The notes: a model not told the origin generated them from the sequence alone. Numbered from the stretch's first letter, positions 1-8,600 are shown. The stretch: 24,777 bases of DNA from Planctomycetales bacterium (GCA_030642005.1 DAOWOP010000018.1:1-24777), one strand, 5' to 3'. Made by a program: numbers and translations.

Positions 1-3
1 CAG

Positions 4-35
4 CAAAGCCGACGGATAGCTATCCGTCGGCTTTG
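4..35 (-). terminator. Perfect palindrome at the rpsA stop codon, probable terminator
   Basis: Positions 4-18 pair with 21-35 around a central GC, giving an uninterrupted 32-nt palindrome with arm AAAGCCGACGGATA. The rpsA stop codon (TAG, 20-22 on the minus strand) lies at its centre. The stem ends in A/T-rich bases on both sides, so it could act in either direction. The window edge hides any downstream T tract. Confidence 0.7.
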
Positions 36-1975
36 TTATCGTCCTCGGATTGCGATTCGGGCGCTTCTTGCGGTTTATCTTCGGGTTCTGATACCGGCTC
101 CGGTTCCGCTTCCGGTTCTTCTGTCTTTTCGACTGGCGTTTGATCTTCTCCGGTTTCGGAGGCGGCCTGGTCCGGTTCCGGTTCAGAGGGCTGCTCGTCG
201 GTTCTGGTTGTAGCGATGAGCGGCTTGCCTTCGATAGAGCCGAGCATGCCTGTTTCTGCGCCGAGTCCGCCTCGCCTTTTGGCGGGCGGTTCGGGCGGCG
301 CCTCGCCGGGCACGCCGTCCTCGGCGGCCCATTGTGCTCGTTTGAGCGACAGCCCGATCTTCCGGTCTTCGCTGTCCACACGCAGAATCTTGACCTCTAA
401 TTCATCGTCGATCTTGACAATATCTTCAGGGTTCTCAATTTTATGGTCCGCCAGTTCGGATATGTGCAGCAGACCTTCCAGGCCGTCTTCCAGTTCAATA
501 AAGACGCCGAAGTTTGTTACCTTGATAACCTTACCGCGTACAATCTGACCGGCTATGTAATGTTCGGGTATCTGTCGCAGCCAGGGGTCTTCGGTGAGTT
601 GTTTCAGTCCCAGCGCCACCCGGCTTTTATCTTCATCAACCGACAGGACGACACACTGGATTTCCTCGCCCTTTTTGAGCATCTCGGCAGGATGCGTGAT
701 TTTGCGGGTCCATGAGAAGTCCGAGACATGCAGCAGCCCGTCGATGCCTTCCTCAATCTGGATGAATGCGCCGTAATTGGTCAGGTTCCGCACCTGCCCG
801 GTAACGACCGTGCCGGAAGGATACTTTTCCTTTACCAGCATCCACGGATTGGTCTCGGTCTGCTTGATGCCCAGGGAGATTTCCTGCTTGTCCTTGTTGA
901 TTTCGAGTATAACCACGTCGATCTCGTCGCCGACGTTGACCATTTCGGAGGGGTGGTTTATCCGCTTTGTCCAGGACATTTCCGATATGTGCACCAGCCC
1001 CTCGATGCCTTCCTGGAGTTTCACGAACACTCCGTACGGAACCATGTTAACTACTTTTCCGTGGACCCGCGAGCCGGGCGGATACCGCTCTTCGATCCCT
1101 TCCCACGGCGAGGGCGTCTTCTGCTTGAGGCCCAGGGCGATCTTTTCCTTCTCGCGGTCAATGGACAGCACCATTACTTCAATTTCCTCATCGACCTTGA
1201 CCACCTCGGAGGGATGGTCGATCCGACCCCAGGACATGTCGGTGATGTGCACCAGCCCGTCTATCCCGCCCAGATCGACGAACGCGCCGAACTCGGCGAT
1301 ATTCTTGACCACGCCCTTGCGAATCTGCCCGACCTCAATCTCGGTGAAGAGTTTTTCCTTGGCTTCGTTGCGGCGCTCCTCGATGAGTTTGCGGCGGGAG
1401 ACGACGATGTTACGGGCGGCCTGGTCTATCTTGAGTATCTTGGCCTCGATCTTCCTGCCGACATACTCGCCGATGTCGTAAGGCCTGCGAATATCGACCT
1501 GGCTCGCCGGAAGGAACACCGGAACGCCGATATCCACAAGCAGTCCGCCCTTGATCTTCCGCGTAACGACGCCTTCGACGATGTCGTCTTCAGCCTTCGT
1601 GGTGATGATCTGCTCCCACGCCTGGATGCGGTCGGCCTTACGCTTGGAAAGGACCACCAGCCCGCTGTCGGATTCAACCGCCTCCAGCAAGACCTGTATT
1701 TCCGTACCGGTCTCGGCCTCGCTGCGGTCGGCGAACTCGCCGAGATCTACCACGCCTTCGCTCTTAAGCCCGACCTCGACGAACACGTCGTTGCCGATAA
1801 CGCTGACGATCTGTCCGGTCAGAATGCTGCCGACTTTGAAACGCGACGAGGCTTCCTGCATCGCGTCAGTCAGGTTTTGCGAAACATCCTCGCCGCTGCC
1901 CAACGCATCGCCAATCTGTTCCTGAATCTGCTCGTCGGTAATGCCAAGGGACTTAATAAGATTTCGATCTACCAT
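20..1975 (-). CDS. rpsA: 30S ribosomal protein S1
   Basis: S1 binds mRNA on the 30S subunit and helps initiate translation, especially on messages with weak Shine-Dalgarno (SD) sequences. The 651-residue protein has six S1/OB-fold repeats, at about 46-115, 130-198, 216-286, 301-374, 388-461 and 475-548. The last four show the typical pattern GxFVxLxxGIxGLVHISxMSW. The first two are more divergent, as in other bacterial S1 proteins, where they form the ribosome-binding part. A Glu/Pro-rich acidic tail of about 100 residues (from about 550) is longer than in E. coli S1 (557 aa in all). The ATG at 1975 has only a weak purine stretch upstream, which fits the autoregulated, weak-SD rpsA messages known elsewhere. 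It is transcribed away from module A. Identification is secure; the role of the tail is unknown. Confidence 0.96.
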   Translation of the reverse strand: MVDRNLIKSLGITDEQIQEQIGDALGSGEDVSQNLTDAMQEASSRFKVGSILTGQIVSVIGNDVFVEVGLKSEGVVDLGEFADRSEAETGTEIQVLLEAVESDSGLVVLSKRKADRIQAWEQIITTKAEDDIVEGVVTRKIKGGLLVDIGVPVFLPASQVDIRRPYDIGEYVGRKIEAKILKIDQAARNIVVSRRKLIEERRNEAKEKLFTEIEVGQIRKGVVKNIAEFGAFVDLGGIDGLVHITDMSWGRIDHPSEVVKVDEEIEVMVLSIDREKEKIALGLKQKTPSPWEGIEERYPPGSRVHGKVVNMVPYGVFVKLQEGIEGLVHISEMSWTKRINHPSEMVNVGDEIDVVILEINKDKQEISLGIKQTETNPWMLVKEKYPSGTVVTGQVRNLTNYGAFIQIEEGIDGLLHVSDFSWTRKITHPAEMLKKGEEIQCVVLSVDEDKSRVALGLKQLTEDPWLRQIPEHYIAGQIVRGKVIKVTNFGVFIELEDGLEGLLHISELADHKIENPEDIVKIDDELEVKILRVDSEDRKIGLSLKRAQWAAEDGVPGEAPPEPPAKRRGGLGAETGMLGSIEGKPLIATTRTDEQPSEPEPDQAASETGEDQTPVEKTEEPEAEPEPVSEPEDKPQEAPESQSEDDNKADG

Positions 1976-2189
1976 TTGTTTTTCTTAGTCAGCCTGTAGT
2001 TATCGAATATCGGCCGGACTTGTCGTAAAACGAACGCACCGGCCCAATCGGACCACCCGATTCCCGCCGAAAAAACGCCCCAGGCATAAAGACATCCACC
2101 GGCGAACCCATAAGTTTAGCCGCCACATCGACATTCCTCAAGATAAATCGCAGGTAAAAATTCGAACGGGTAAAAATCTCATGTTTTTC

Positions 2190-2218
2190 TTGACGTCGTC
2201 ACGTAACTGTACTACCTT
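2190..2218 (+). promoter_or_regulatory. Sigma70-type promoter of module A
   Basis: TTGACG (2190-2195) and TACCTT (2213-2218) are separated by 17 nt and lie about 30 nt upstream of the ATG at 2249. A small palindrome, TGACG-T-CGTCA (2191-2201), overlaps the -35 box and could be an operator. The rest of the 1976-2248 gap must also hold the divergent rpsA promoter, but I could not place it with confidence. Confidence 0.5.
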
Positions 2219-2248
2219 GCTGTTACACCTCAGTATAGCGGCGAGAAA

Positions 2249-3553
2249 ATGACACGAAAGAGGAGCACATCACGCAGCGAATCGGGAAAAGTGGCGAGGA
2301 AGTTCCTTCCTACGAAGCGTTTGTTTCCTAATCGGGCTCTGACCTTCCTTCTCGGCGTGGCCCTGACGGTTGGGGCGTTCCTTTTGCTCGGCCAGGGAGA
2401 ATTGATCGGTTCTCGCAAGTCCAAATCATCTACCGGCACGATCAAGGAATCGTCAAACGGCACGGGCAAACGGAATGTCGATCAACTCCTCGCCCTCACA
2501 GACGAGCAGTTGGAAAAGACCGACCTGATTGAACTAAACCTCGCCGTCGCACGCGAAATCCCCGGTTTGGAAAAACTCGATTACGACCACTACCGCTGCA
2601 CCGTTGATGATTGGACCGGTAAGTTCCGGCGCTGGCTACCGACAGTTGAGCACGCTTTTCATCAGGCTCCCGACAAATATAAGAATGACATCAACTTCTT
2701 CCGTTTGGGTATGCTTGCCCAGTTCCTTGACCAGAAAGTTGGTATCGCATACGTCGAGGAGCAAAAGCGGGCCCAGATAAAGGACCGCAAGGCTGGCAAG
2801 CGAACCGGTGTTCGCTATACCGACCCCGGCCAATTGCTCCTGTATGGCCTGATTGATACGAAACGCGGCACGTGTGCGACGATGCCGGTGCTGCACGTCG
2901 CCATGGGGCGCCGCCTCGGCTGGCCGGTCGGTTTGGCTTGCGCCAACTGGCATTACGTCTGCCGTTACGATGACGGCCAACGCGTCTACAACATCGAAAC
3001 GACCGACACCGGGCGGGGCGGATTCGCCGAAGGCAGCGACGCCGACTACATCGAAAAGGAAGGCGTATCCAGTAAGGCCATCGCCGTCGGCAGCGACCTC
3101 CGCAAGCTGACCGCCCGCGAGATGCTCGGCGTGTTCATCATGTCGCGAGGGCGATACCTGGCCGACACGGAGAAACGCCAAGCCGCCGCCCGCGATTTCG
3201 CCTTGGCCCACACATTGTTCCCAAGCAGCCGGAAAGCGTACATTCAACTGACAACCAACCTGATCGCCACCGGCGAAGCCTTGTTCGCCTTGGGCGAGGA
3301 GGGACATCCCGCCCAACAGATTCTGTGGCGGATGGGGCGATACCGGTCGTTCCTGACCCATGTTGCCGGTCCGGTTGGATATCCCACCCAGCGGCCGGAC
3401 CCGTTTGCCGAGATCGATCGCATCAACGCAATCAACCGCGCCAATATGCAACGCATGATGCAACCACCGCATCAGCCGCACCTGCCGCAACCGTACCAGC
3501 CACCAAGACCAGGTTATCCACAGAATAGACACCAACAACATCGTCGCAGATAA
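2249..3553 (+). CDS. Membrane-anchored SirB1/transglutaminase-like protein (module A)
   Basis: This 434-residue protein has a basic N-terminus, one membrane segment (about 29-48), and then a region outside the membrane. The core resembles SirB1/transglutaminase-like folds: GTCATMP holds Cys209, NWHY holds His235 and YNIETT holds Asn248, with spacing suited to a Cys-His-Asn/Asp triad. The start of the core (about 78-190) is helical. Residues 270-345 resemble a TPR-like helical tail. The C-terminus is rich in His, Pro, Gln and Arg (HQPHLPQPYQPPRPG). A paralogue at 14477-15784 keeps the triad, the fold order and the tail. The gene for a small secreted RHS-core protein starts 45 nt downstream, probably in the same transcript. 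Start: ATG with a weak GCGAGAA upstream. Transamidase, protease and non-catalytic scaffold are all possible; the substrate is unknown. Confidence 0.72.
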   Translation: MTRKRSTSRSESGKVARKFLPTKRLFPNRALTFLLGVALTVGAFLLLGQGELIGSRKSKSSTGTIKESSNGTGKRNVDQLLALTDEQLEKTDLIELNLAVAREIPGLEKLDYDHYRCTVDDWTGKFRRWLPTVEHAFHQAPDKYKNDINFFRLGMLAQFLDQKVGIAYVEEQKRAQIKDRKAGKRTGVRYTDPGQLLLYGLIDTKRGTCATMPVLHVAMGRRLGWPVGLACANWHYVCRYDDGQRVYNIETTDTGRGGFAEGSDADYIEKEGVSSKAIAVGSDLRKLTAREMLGVFIMSRGRYLADTEKRQAAARDFALAHTLFPSSRKAYIQLTTNLIATGEALFALGEEGHPAQQILWRMGRYRSFLTHVAGPVGYPTQRPDPFAEIDRINAINRANMQRMMQPPHQPHLPQPYQPPRPGYPQNRHQQHRRR

Positions 3554-3598
3554 CGGGAGTTGAAAATGACCAAAACGCAAATGGAAAAGGGAAACACA

Positions 3599-4537
3599 AT
3601 GAAAAGGATAGTCATCTTTACCGTACTCGTAGTCGTCGCGTTTTTGGCGCTACCAAGTTCAGCCCAAGCCCGCTACCGCGACGGGATGAACTTGTATCAA
3701 TACGTAGCGTCGAATCCCACACGCTACGTCGACCCACAAGGCACATGGAAGCGCGTCGGCAACAACGGACACGTCTGGTGTGCGGAAAGCGGCGATACTC
3801 TCCGCGGGCTTGCTGCAAAAAAGGAGTATGGCGGCAGAGACGCGAACTGGTCGTGCCTGTGGCCCACAAAAGATACGAAGGACCACGGCTATCCGAACAC
3901 GATTCGTCCTGGCGACAAGTATGACGCCACGAATCTTGCCATAACTTGGGGACCTTGGGTATACATCAATATGGACACTAAAGGTGCGTATGGTAAGAAC
4001 TATCAGGAAGATCGGCCGCAAGCCCAAGCGGCACCGACAGGCGATCAAGTCCATGAGATTCTGAAGACCCAGTCCGGGGAAGGCGCGACTCCAATACACT
4101 ACTTTGAGATCCTTGGCCATAGCATGGATTGGCCCGGCATGTCTGCTGGGAGCAAGACGAACAAGAAGAAGGCCAAGAAGGGCGGGACAAGAGACGACTT
4201 CTATCCGGGCCATTACTCCGCCAACATGCCAACCCCCACGTTTCTGAGAGCACAGCAACAGAAAGGTCCGCGTCGATGCTGGTTCACTCGGAGTGCCAAT
4301 GGATATTCCTTTGCCTGTGGAGGGTATTCATTCGGAAAGGCGTTTGCAGGGAGCTTCCTCAGGCGTGGTGCTAGAATAAACGTTTCGCCAAAAGGCGTCA
4401 GTATCTACAACAACAACGCACGGCTACATCGAAATGACTGGGGGTTTGGCAAGGACGGAGGCAAGATCGACTGGTATTCCAACATCGACGAGTTCTTGAA
4501 GTCACCTGGCTGGGCAACCGTCAGGGGTAGATTATGA
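3599..4537 (+). CDS. Small secreted RHS-core protein with LysM and caspase-like C-terminus (module A)
   Basis: This 312-residue protein has a signal peptide (1-24, cleavage after SAQA). It is followed directly by the last part of an RHS-associated core, DGMNLYQYVASNPTRYVDPQ (28-47). No RHS repeats precede it. Residues 58-112 resemble LysM (CAESGDTLRGLA, later IRPGDKY), suggesting peptidoglycan binding. The C-terminal half has IHYFEILGHS (His174) and YSFACGGYSFGKAF (Cys240). This order of strand, His, strand, Cys recalls clan CD (caspase-like) peptidases; that link is my inference and is weak. ATG at 3599 is chosen because AAAAGGG lies 7 nt upstream and it opens the signal peptide; ATG at 3566 is an alternative. 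The stop overlaps the next start (ATGA), so translation is probably coupled. A toxin, cell-wall enzyme or surface protein is possible. Confidence 0.7.
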   Translation: MKRIVIFTVLVVVAFLALPSSAQARYRDGMNLYQYVASNPTRYVDPQGTWKRVGNNGHVWCAESGDTLRGLAAKKEYGGRDANWSCLWPTKDTKDHGYPNTIRPGDKYDATNLAITWGPWVYINMDTKGAYGKNYQEDRPQAQAAPTGDQVHEILKTQSGEGATPIHYFEILGHSMDWPGMSAGSKTNKKKAKKGGTRDDFYPGHYSANMPTPTFLRAQQQKGPRRCWFTRSANGYSFACGGYSFGKAFAGSFLRRGARINVSPKGVSIYNNNARLHRNDWGFGKDGGKIDWYSNIDEFLKSPGWATVRGRL

Positions 4538-5025
4538 GAGTGTTCGCGCTCATAGAAGGGCAGTTCGCGGGTATTATGTTGGTTGCGACCTTATTGGTAT
4601 GTGCAGGTTGTGGTGAAGGCTGCAATGACAGTTCTCCGGGACCACTGATTAAGGACACGCAGGTGGTTGTGCTGGCCAGTCGGAACTTGGAGACAGGACG
4701 GTTTGAAGCATTTGAGATTAGGGACAAAGCGATGATTGAACAGGCGAAGTCTGCTTTGATGCAAGACCTGCGCCATCCGGACCAACACTCAAAGTCAGGC
4801 CTAGGCATGTCAGTCAATCATGTGCTGGCGTTTTGCAGTGCGGATGGAGAAACAGCCGTTTATGAGTTGCTCGGTGATCAATTCATCCTCTCCAATTCTA
4901 CACGGTATCCGGCCCAACAGACTATCGCAGTGCTAAAGGCCGCGAAATCCCAAGGAAAGGCTGTTGCGATCACCTCGGAGCAGGCTCGACATCTTGCCCC
5001 CGACTTAGGTGGATACCTAGAATGA
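4534..5025 (+). CDS. Putative lipoprotein, partner of module A
   Basis: This 163-residue protein begins with a hydrophobic stretch ending LLVCAGC, which resembles a lipoprotein signal with Cys as the lipid anchor, although the -3 residue (Cys) is not typical. An internal Met15 (MLVATLLVCAGC) would give a shorter signal. The mature part is a small mixed alpha/beta domain that I do not recognise. The start overlaps the stop of the RHS-core gene by ATGA, with AGGGG upstream. This tight coupling behind a possible effector suggests an immunity or chaperone role, but the sequence shows no motif to prove it. The gene converges on the AsmA-like gene with a 39-nt gap. Confidence 0.7.
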   Translation: MRVFALIEGQFAGIMLVATLLVCAGCGEGCNDSSPGPLIKDTQVVVLASRNLETGRFEAFEIRDKAMIEQAKSALMQDLRHPDQHSKSGLGMSVNHVLAFCSADGETAVYELLGDQFILSNSTRYPAQQTIAVLKAAKSQGKAVAITSEQARHLAPDLGGYLE

Positions 5026-5064
5026 GTAGGAGACACCACACCACTATGACCACGGCACCCGATG

Positions 5065-6600
5065 TTACTTCGCCGGCTTTGGCTTGAGCAGTTCGTCCAG
5101 CAGGTCGAAAAGCAGGTCGGCGGGGTTTGTGGTGGGGCTGGATTTCGGCATCGGGACCGGCGTGGGACTTACCGTGGCTCCCAAAGAGCCGAGCCAGTCG
5201 ATGGTGGGGTTTTGCCTCGAGCCGGTAATGCGTAATTTTATGCGATATCTTGCCAGTGAGGACAACGGGCCGAACACCGGGATAGGAATTTTTTTCAGCA
5301 TCGGGCTGAGTTTGTCCAGGCCGATCTTGGCGCCTAGTGACGAGAGAGACTGCTCGATTTTTTCCGGCGTCCTCAACGTCGGCAGCGAGACGATCAGGTC
5401 CAGCGTATCGTCGAAGCCCACCGAGCCGGAAAATTTCATGTCGAGCGTGTCGGCGAATATCACCATCAGATCGTCGTAATAAAACCGTCCGTCCTTTATC
5501 TCGAAGAGAAGGTCGCTGATTTTCATGGAGGCAAGGTCGCTCGGCGGCGCCAGCCCGCCCAGGTTGGTCAGCCCGGTCATAAGCCCGTCGGACTGGATTT
5601 TCACATCTTTCAGGGCCAGTATTCCGCGTCCGCTGCCGGTGCGCTTGATACTCTCGCCCAGCGGCAGGAGCAGGTCCTCGACCGTTAGCGAAACCTGGCC
5701 GGTAAGTTTTTGCGGCTCGTAGAAAAGCACGAGCATTCGGCTGAGCAGGTCGCTTCCGAGTTCGCGGTCGATGGGTATGTTTTCGGCTACTTTGAGAGTT
5801 CCCGGTATTTTCAGCATCGGTTCCGGTCCTGAGAAATCAATAGCGCATCTAACACGCAGGCGACCGCCCTGTCCGCCCCTTCGCCGGACGAGGGTAGTCG
5901 ATACCGGAATTGTAACGACAGGCAGGTCAAGCCGCTCGTTGCGGAAGGTCGGCTTGAATGTCGCTTTGGCCAGCACCATGTCGTACATTTCGACGGAATC
6001 CCACGAAAACTCGCCCGCGACGTCCTTGAGCGTGTTCAAATCGAACCGGGCGTCAAGCCCCGACAATTCGCCGGTTTGCCCGTTCGCCAACACCACGCTG
6101 ACGTTTCCGTCGCGGACGGTGATTTGTCCGAAAAGTTCAGGCAGGGGCTTTTTCTCGGAAGGCTTCCGAAGTTTAAACGCCTCGGCCAGTGAAATCCTGC
6201 CGTCTGGCCCGACAATAAGTTTCGGGTTAGGCTTGACGACCTCGACATGCCCGATTTTCTTATAGTCCGTAATCCCGCGCCACGCTCCGTGCTCCCAGAT
6301 AATTCCCTCGACGTGCAGGACCTCTCTGCCGGACGTGTCCGTTACGCGCAGGCCTTTCACCACGCAAGGCCCCAGCCAGTTTAGCGAAATCTCGTCAATC
6401 CGGACCGTGCCGTGGATGCGGGAATTAATGGCAGGGACTATCATATCCCTGGCCATATCGGTCGAGGCGATGTAAGGCCCCGCCCAGATCAGCGCCGCCA
6501 GTACCAGCAACAGCATTACAAGCCGCCGGAGCCGACCCTTGCGTCGGCGGGTCTTGCCGGCCGATTGCCCGTTTTCTTTGTGCTCTTCCTTGTTCATCAT
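5065..6600 (-). CDS. AsmA-like membrane-anchored periplasmic protein
   Basis: This protein of about 511 residues has a basic cytoplasmic start (KTRRRKGRLRR), one membrane helix (RLVMLLLVLAALIWAGPYI) and a long beta-rich region. The segment after the helix (RIHGTVRIDEISLNWLGP, then VKGLRVTD) matches the start of AsmA/TamB-type proteins, which carry or organise lipids between membranes. The C-terminal part (LDMKFSGSVGFDDTLDLIVS, later RIKLRITGSRQNPTIDW) is also typical of AsmA_2 domains. It ends in a Pro-rich stretch and a short helix. The reading frame stays open upstream to 7134, but that part lies antisense to tsaB and lacks membrane-protein character. I therefore start at the ATG pair 6595-6600, where the SD is weak. 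It is probably involved in outer-membrane maintenance. Confidence 0.75.
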   Translation of the reverse strand: MMNKEEHKENGQSAGKTRRRKGRLRRLVMLLLVLAALIWAGPYIASTDMARDMIVPAINSRIHGTVRIDEISLNWLGPCVVKGLRVTDTSGREVLHVEGIIWEHGAWRGITDYKKIGHVEVVKPNPKLIVGPDGRISLAEAFKLRKPSEKKPLPELFGQITVRDGNVSVVLANGQTGELSGLDARFDLNTLKDVAGEFSWDSVEMYDMVLAKATFKPTFRNERLDLPVVTIPVSTTLVRRRGGQGGRLRVRCAIDFSGPEPMLKIPGTLKVAENIPIDRELGSDLLSRMLVLFYEPQKLTGQVSLTVEDLLLPLGESIKRTGSGRGILALKDVKIQSDGLMTGLTNLGGLAPPSDLASMKISDLLFEIKDGRFYYDDLMVIFADTLDMKFSGSVGFDDTLDLIVSLPTLRTPEKIEQSLSSLGAKIGLDKLSPMLKKIPIPVFGPLSSLARYRIKLRITGSRQNPTIDWLGSLGATVSPTPVPMPKSSPTTNPADLLFDLLDELLKPKPAK

Positions 6601-6700
6601 GAGACATTCTAAGCCATCGCTCGTGATTTCGCACCAATTTGTTTGTTCTTCATAAACGATTTCCGATTGAACGGAACAGCCGCCGGACATTCTTTCGATT

Positions 6701-6736
6701 GACAATTGGAGGTTGGAAATTGAAAATCGGAAATTG
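6701..6736. repeat. Degenerate AT-rich tandem word repeat
   Basis: The divergent gap between the AsmA-like gene and tsaB (6601-6739) carries reiterated words of the type GGAAATTGAAAATC and GGAAATTG. Similar low-complexity words are common as dispersed repeats in intergenic DNA of environmental bacteria. No clear promoter was found in the rest of the gap. Confidence 0.45.
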
Positions 6737-6739
6737 ATT

Positions 6740-7519
6740 ATGGACAAACCAATCTCCATTGCGATCGAGACCTCCTGCCGCTGCGGCGGAGTGGCGCTGG
6801 GCGCGGGCGACGAACTTATCGAGCGTGTCGGGTTCGAGGCCGCCCGCCGGCACGCCGTCCAACTTGTCGCGCAACTGGATGAACTCCTTGACCGGCACGG
6901 ACTGGCGGCGGCGGACGTGGACGAAGTGTACGTCTCGGTCGGGCCGGGAAGTTTCACCGGGCTGCGAATAGGCATCACCGTCGCGGGCGTGCTCGCCCAA
7001 ACCGTTGCGGACCTTCGCTGTGTAGCCGTGCCGACGGTCGATGCCGTCGCCGAAAACGCCGCAAAGGCGGGACTCGACGGACATATCGGCGTGATCATGG
7101 ATGCGAAGGATTCGATATACGCCGCCGTGTTCACAGTCCGTTCAGGTCCTGGCCGGCACGGTCAAGTCGAAGACCTGGCCGCGAGTTCTTCAGTTACATA
7201 TACCCCGGTTACCGTTACGGCCGAAAAGTTCCTGGTCGATGCTCCCAGGCCGATTACGCTGCTCGGTGAGGGGCTGGGTTATTGGGGTTCCCAAATCGCA
7301 ACGTATCGCGATTTGGGGTCTCCTCACCGGATTTCCGGCGAGGGCATAACTATCGCCGATGAGAGGCTGTGGCTCCCAACGGCAGAGGGCGTCTGGCGGG
7401 TCGGGCGGCGACTGGCGTCGGCAGGCCAATTCGCCCAGCCCAGTCAAATTCGCCCGCTTTACCTTCGCAGACCCGCCGCCGAAAAAAATATGAAAAATTT
7501 CCGTGATAATCCCGAATGA
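6740..7519 (+). CDS. tsaB: tRNA threonylcarbamoyladenosine biosynthesis protein TsaB
   Basis: TsaB is the non-catalytic partner of TsaD (with TsaE) in making t6A at position 37 of tRNAs that read ANN codons. This 259-residue protein has an ASKHA-type fold. The start ISIAIETSC and the hallmark VGPGSFTGLRIGITVAGVLA are visible, as is the later VPTVDAVAENA segment. The length is slightly above the usual 220-235, because of an extended middle (about 135-170). ATG at 6740 is chosen because it directly precedes the conserved start; an upstream TTG at 6713 would read through the low-complexity repeat. A GGAGG occurs at 6708-6712 but is too far away to serve this ATG, so translation may be SD-independent. 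The t6A partners are not in this window. Confidence 0.93.
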   Translation: MDKPISIAIETSCRCGGVALGAGDELIERVGFEAARRHAVQLVAQLDELLDRHGLAAADVDEVYVSVGPGSFTGLRIGITVAGVLAQTVADLRCVAVPTVDAVAENAAKAGLDGHIGVIMDAKDSIYAAVFTVRSGPGRHGQVEDLAASSSVTYTPVTVTAEKFLVDAPRPITLLGEGLGYWGSQIATYRDLGSPHRISGEGITIADERLWLPTAEGVWRVGRRLASAGQFAQPSQIRPLYLRRPAAEKNMKNFRDNPE

Positions 7520-7531
7520 TTAGCGTATAAT
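7503..7531 (+). promoter_or_regulatory. Possible promoter of the prepilin gene
   Basis: TATAAT (7526-7531) is preceded by GTGATA (7503-7508) at 17 nt, overlapping the end of tsaB. It would leave a leader of about 175 nt before the prepilin ATG at 7714. Within that leader, GTGGTTC and GAACCAC could pair around a loop of about 30 nt. Nothing else was recognised in the gap 7520-7713. Confidence 0.4.
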
Positions 7532-7713
7532 TCTAGCGTAAAAGCATTGGGATATTGAGAAGTGGCCTATTGTGGTTCGCGTTGGTACGGCATGGTTAAT
7601 TCCTTCTTTGTGAACCACGGCGGCCGGGTGCAGTGTGAGTCTGGATGCTTTTCGTCGTGAACTTGAAATGTCGATTGTTGGAGAACACGTAACGCAGAGT
7701 AAAGGAGTTGATC

Positions 7714-8502
7714 ATGTTCAAAACATCTTTCCGTCGGACCGGCTTTACACTTGTTGAACTACTTGTGGTGGTGGCCATTATCGCGCTTTTGGTCTCTATC
7801 CTCCTGCCTTCGCTTGGCAGGGCCAAGGAGCAGGCCAGGATCGTCTCGTGTATGTCGAACCTCAAGAGCCTGGGTCTGTCCTTCACGTTTTACGCCACTG
7901 AAAACAACGACTGGTATCCCGCCGGTTCGGCTTTCGGCGGCAATTACTACGAGGAATACACGTGGGATTCGATCCTCCAGCCCTATTACAGCAATCTGGG
8001 AATGCTGCGATGCCCCTCCGATAAGATTCTCCGGGACTACTCCATGTTGCCGGCAGGGAAGGACGAGTACCCCCGCTCCTATGCAATCAATATGGAGGCA
8101 ACGTGGATGGGTCCGTCGGCTCACGGAGAGAGCGTCAACTACGAGGGCATGGTACCTCCATTTCCCTGGCCGGGACAGGTCCAAAAGGCAGCGTCGGTTA
8201 GCGACCCCAGCGACACTGTCCTGCTGGGAGAAGAGCGGGAGAACATGTACTGGACTATGTACGGACTGGCCGGGGGTATCTACCACGTGTATTGCGGCTG
8301 CGCGATAATGCCCTATAATTGGGGCAGCTATGGCAATGAATTTCGCAGAGTAACCTACTACCATCGCGATAACGATGCCGCGAATTTCCTCTTTTGTGAC
8401 GGGCATGTTACTGACATGTCGGAGGGCGCACCCGGGCTTGAAACCACTACCTCGGGCGAGGACCCGGAGGATGCCGGGTACCTTTGGCGTCGCGTGAAAT
8501 AA
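7714..8502 (+). CDS. Type II secretion/prepilin-like protein with H-X9-DG-type C-terminus
   Basis: This 262-residue protein begins with a type IV prepilin signal: basic leader, then G^FTLVELLVVVAIIALL, cleaved after Gly10, with Glu at position +5. The rest fits the planctomycete pseudopilin-like family: a SCMSNLKSLGLSFTFYATEN segment after the helix and FLFCDGHV near the end. Planctomycetes encode many copies of such proteins. They are processed by PilD-type peptidases and are thought to form pseudopili or surface structures. The start is fixed by AAAGGAG (7701-7707) 6 nt before ATG 7714. No pilus or secretion genes are adjacent, so this is a stand-alone copy ending in front of a strong terminator. 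Confidence 0.92.
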   Translation: MFKTSFRRTGFTLVELLVVVAIIALLVSILLPSLGRAKEQARIVSCMSNLKSLGLSFTFYATENNDWYPAGSAFGGNYYEEYTWDSILQPYYSNLGMLRCPSDKILRDYSMLPAGKDEYPRSYAINMEATWMGPSAHGESVNYEGMVPPFPWPGQVQKAASVSDPSDTVLLGEERENMYWTMYGLAGGIYHVYCGCAIMPYNWGSYGNEFRRVTYYHRDNDAANFLFCDGHVTDMSEGAPGLETTTSGEDPEDAGYLWRRVK

Positions 8503-8539
8503 GGGCCGTTCCGGCTGAAAAAACTATTTGTTTGTAACG

Positions 8540-8578
8540 AACAGCGCCGAACGGCAGACCCTGCCGTTCGGCGCTGTT
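8540..8578. terminator. Bidirectional hairpin terminator between prepilin and gyrB
   Basis: An 18-nt perfect stem (8540-8557 with 8561-8578, arm AACAGCGCCGAACGGCAG) encloses a 3-nt ACC loop. It lies between convergent genes ending at 8502 and 8601. On the minus strand it is followed after a short stretch by a T run (complement of 8517-8523). It probably serves both genes. Confidence 0.85.
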
Positions 8579-8600
8579 GATTCCTTCGGTGCCGCTCAAC

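Noticed and set aside
728..1999. Long plus-strand open frame (423 codons) opposite rpsA
   Set aside because: It mirrors rpsA codons on the other strand, has no known motifs and no SD; the S1 domains on the minus strand are unmistakable.
2636..3580. Minus-strand open frame (314 codons) opposite the module A transglutaminase-like gene
   Set aside because: The plus-strand gene has a paralogue with conserved triad; this frame has no support.
6601..7134. N-terminal extension of the AsmA-like frame
   Set aside because: Lies antisense to tsaB and crosses a low-complexity repeat; the membrane anchor starts after 6600.
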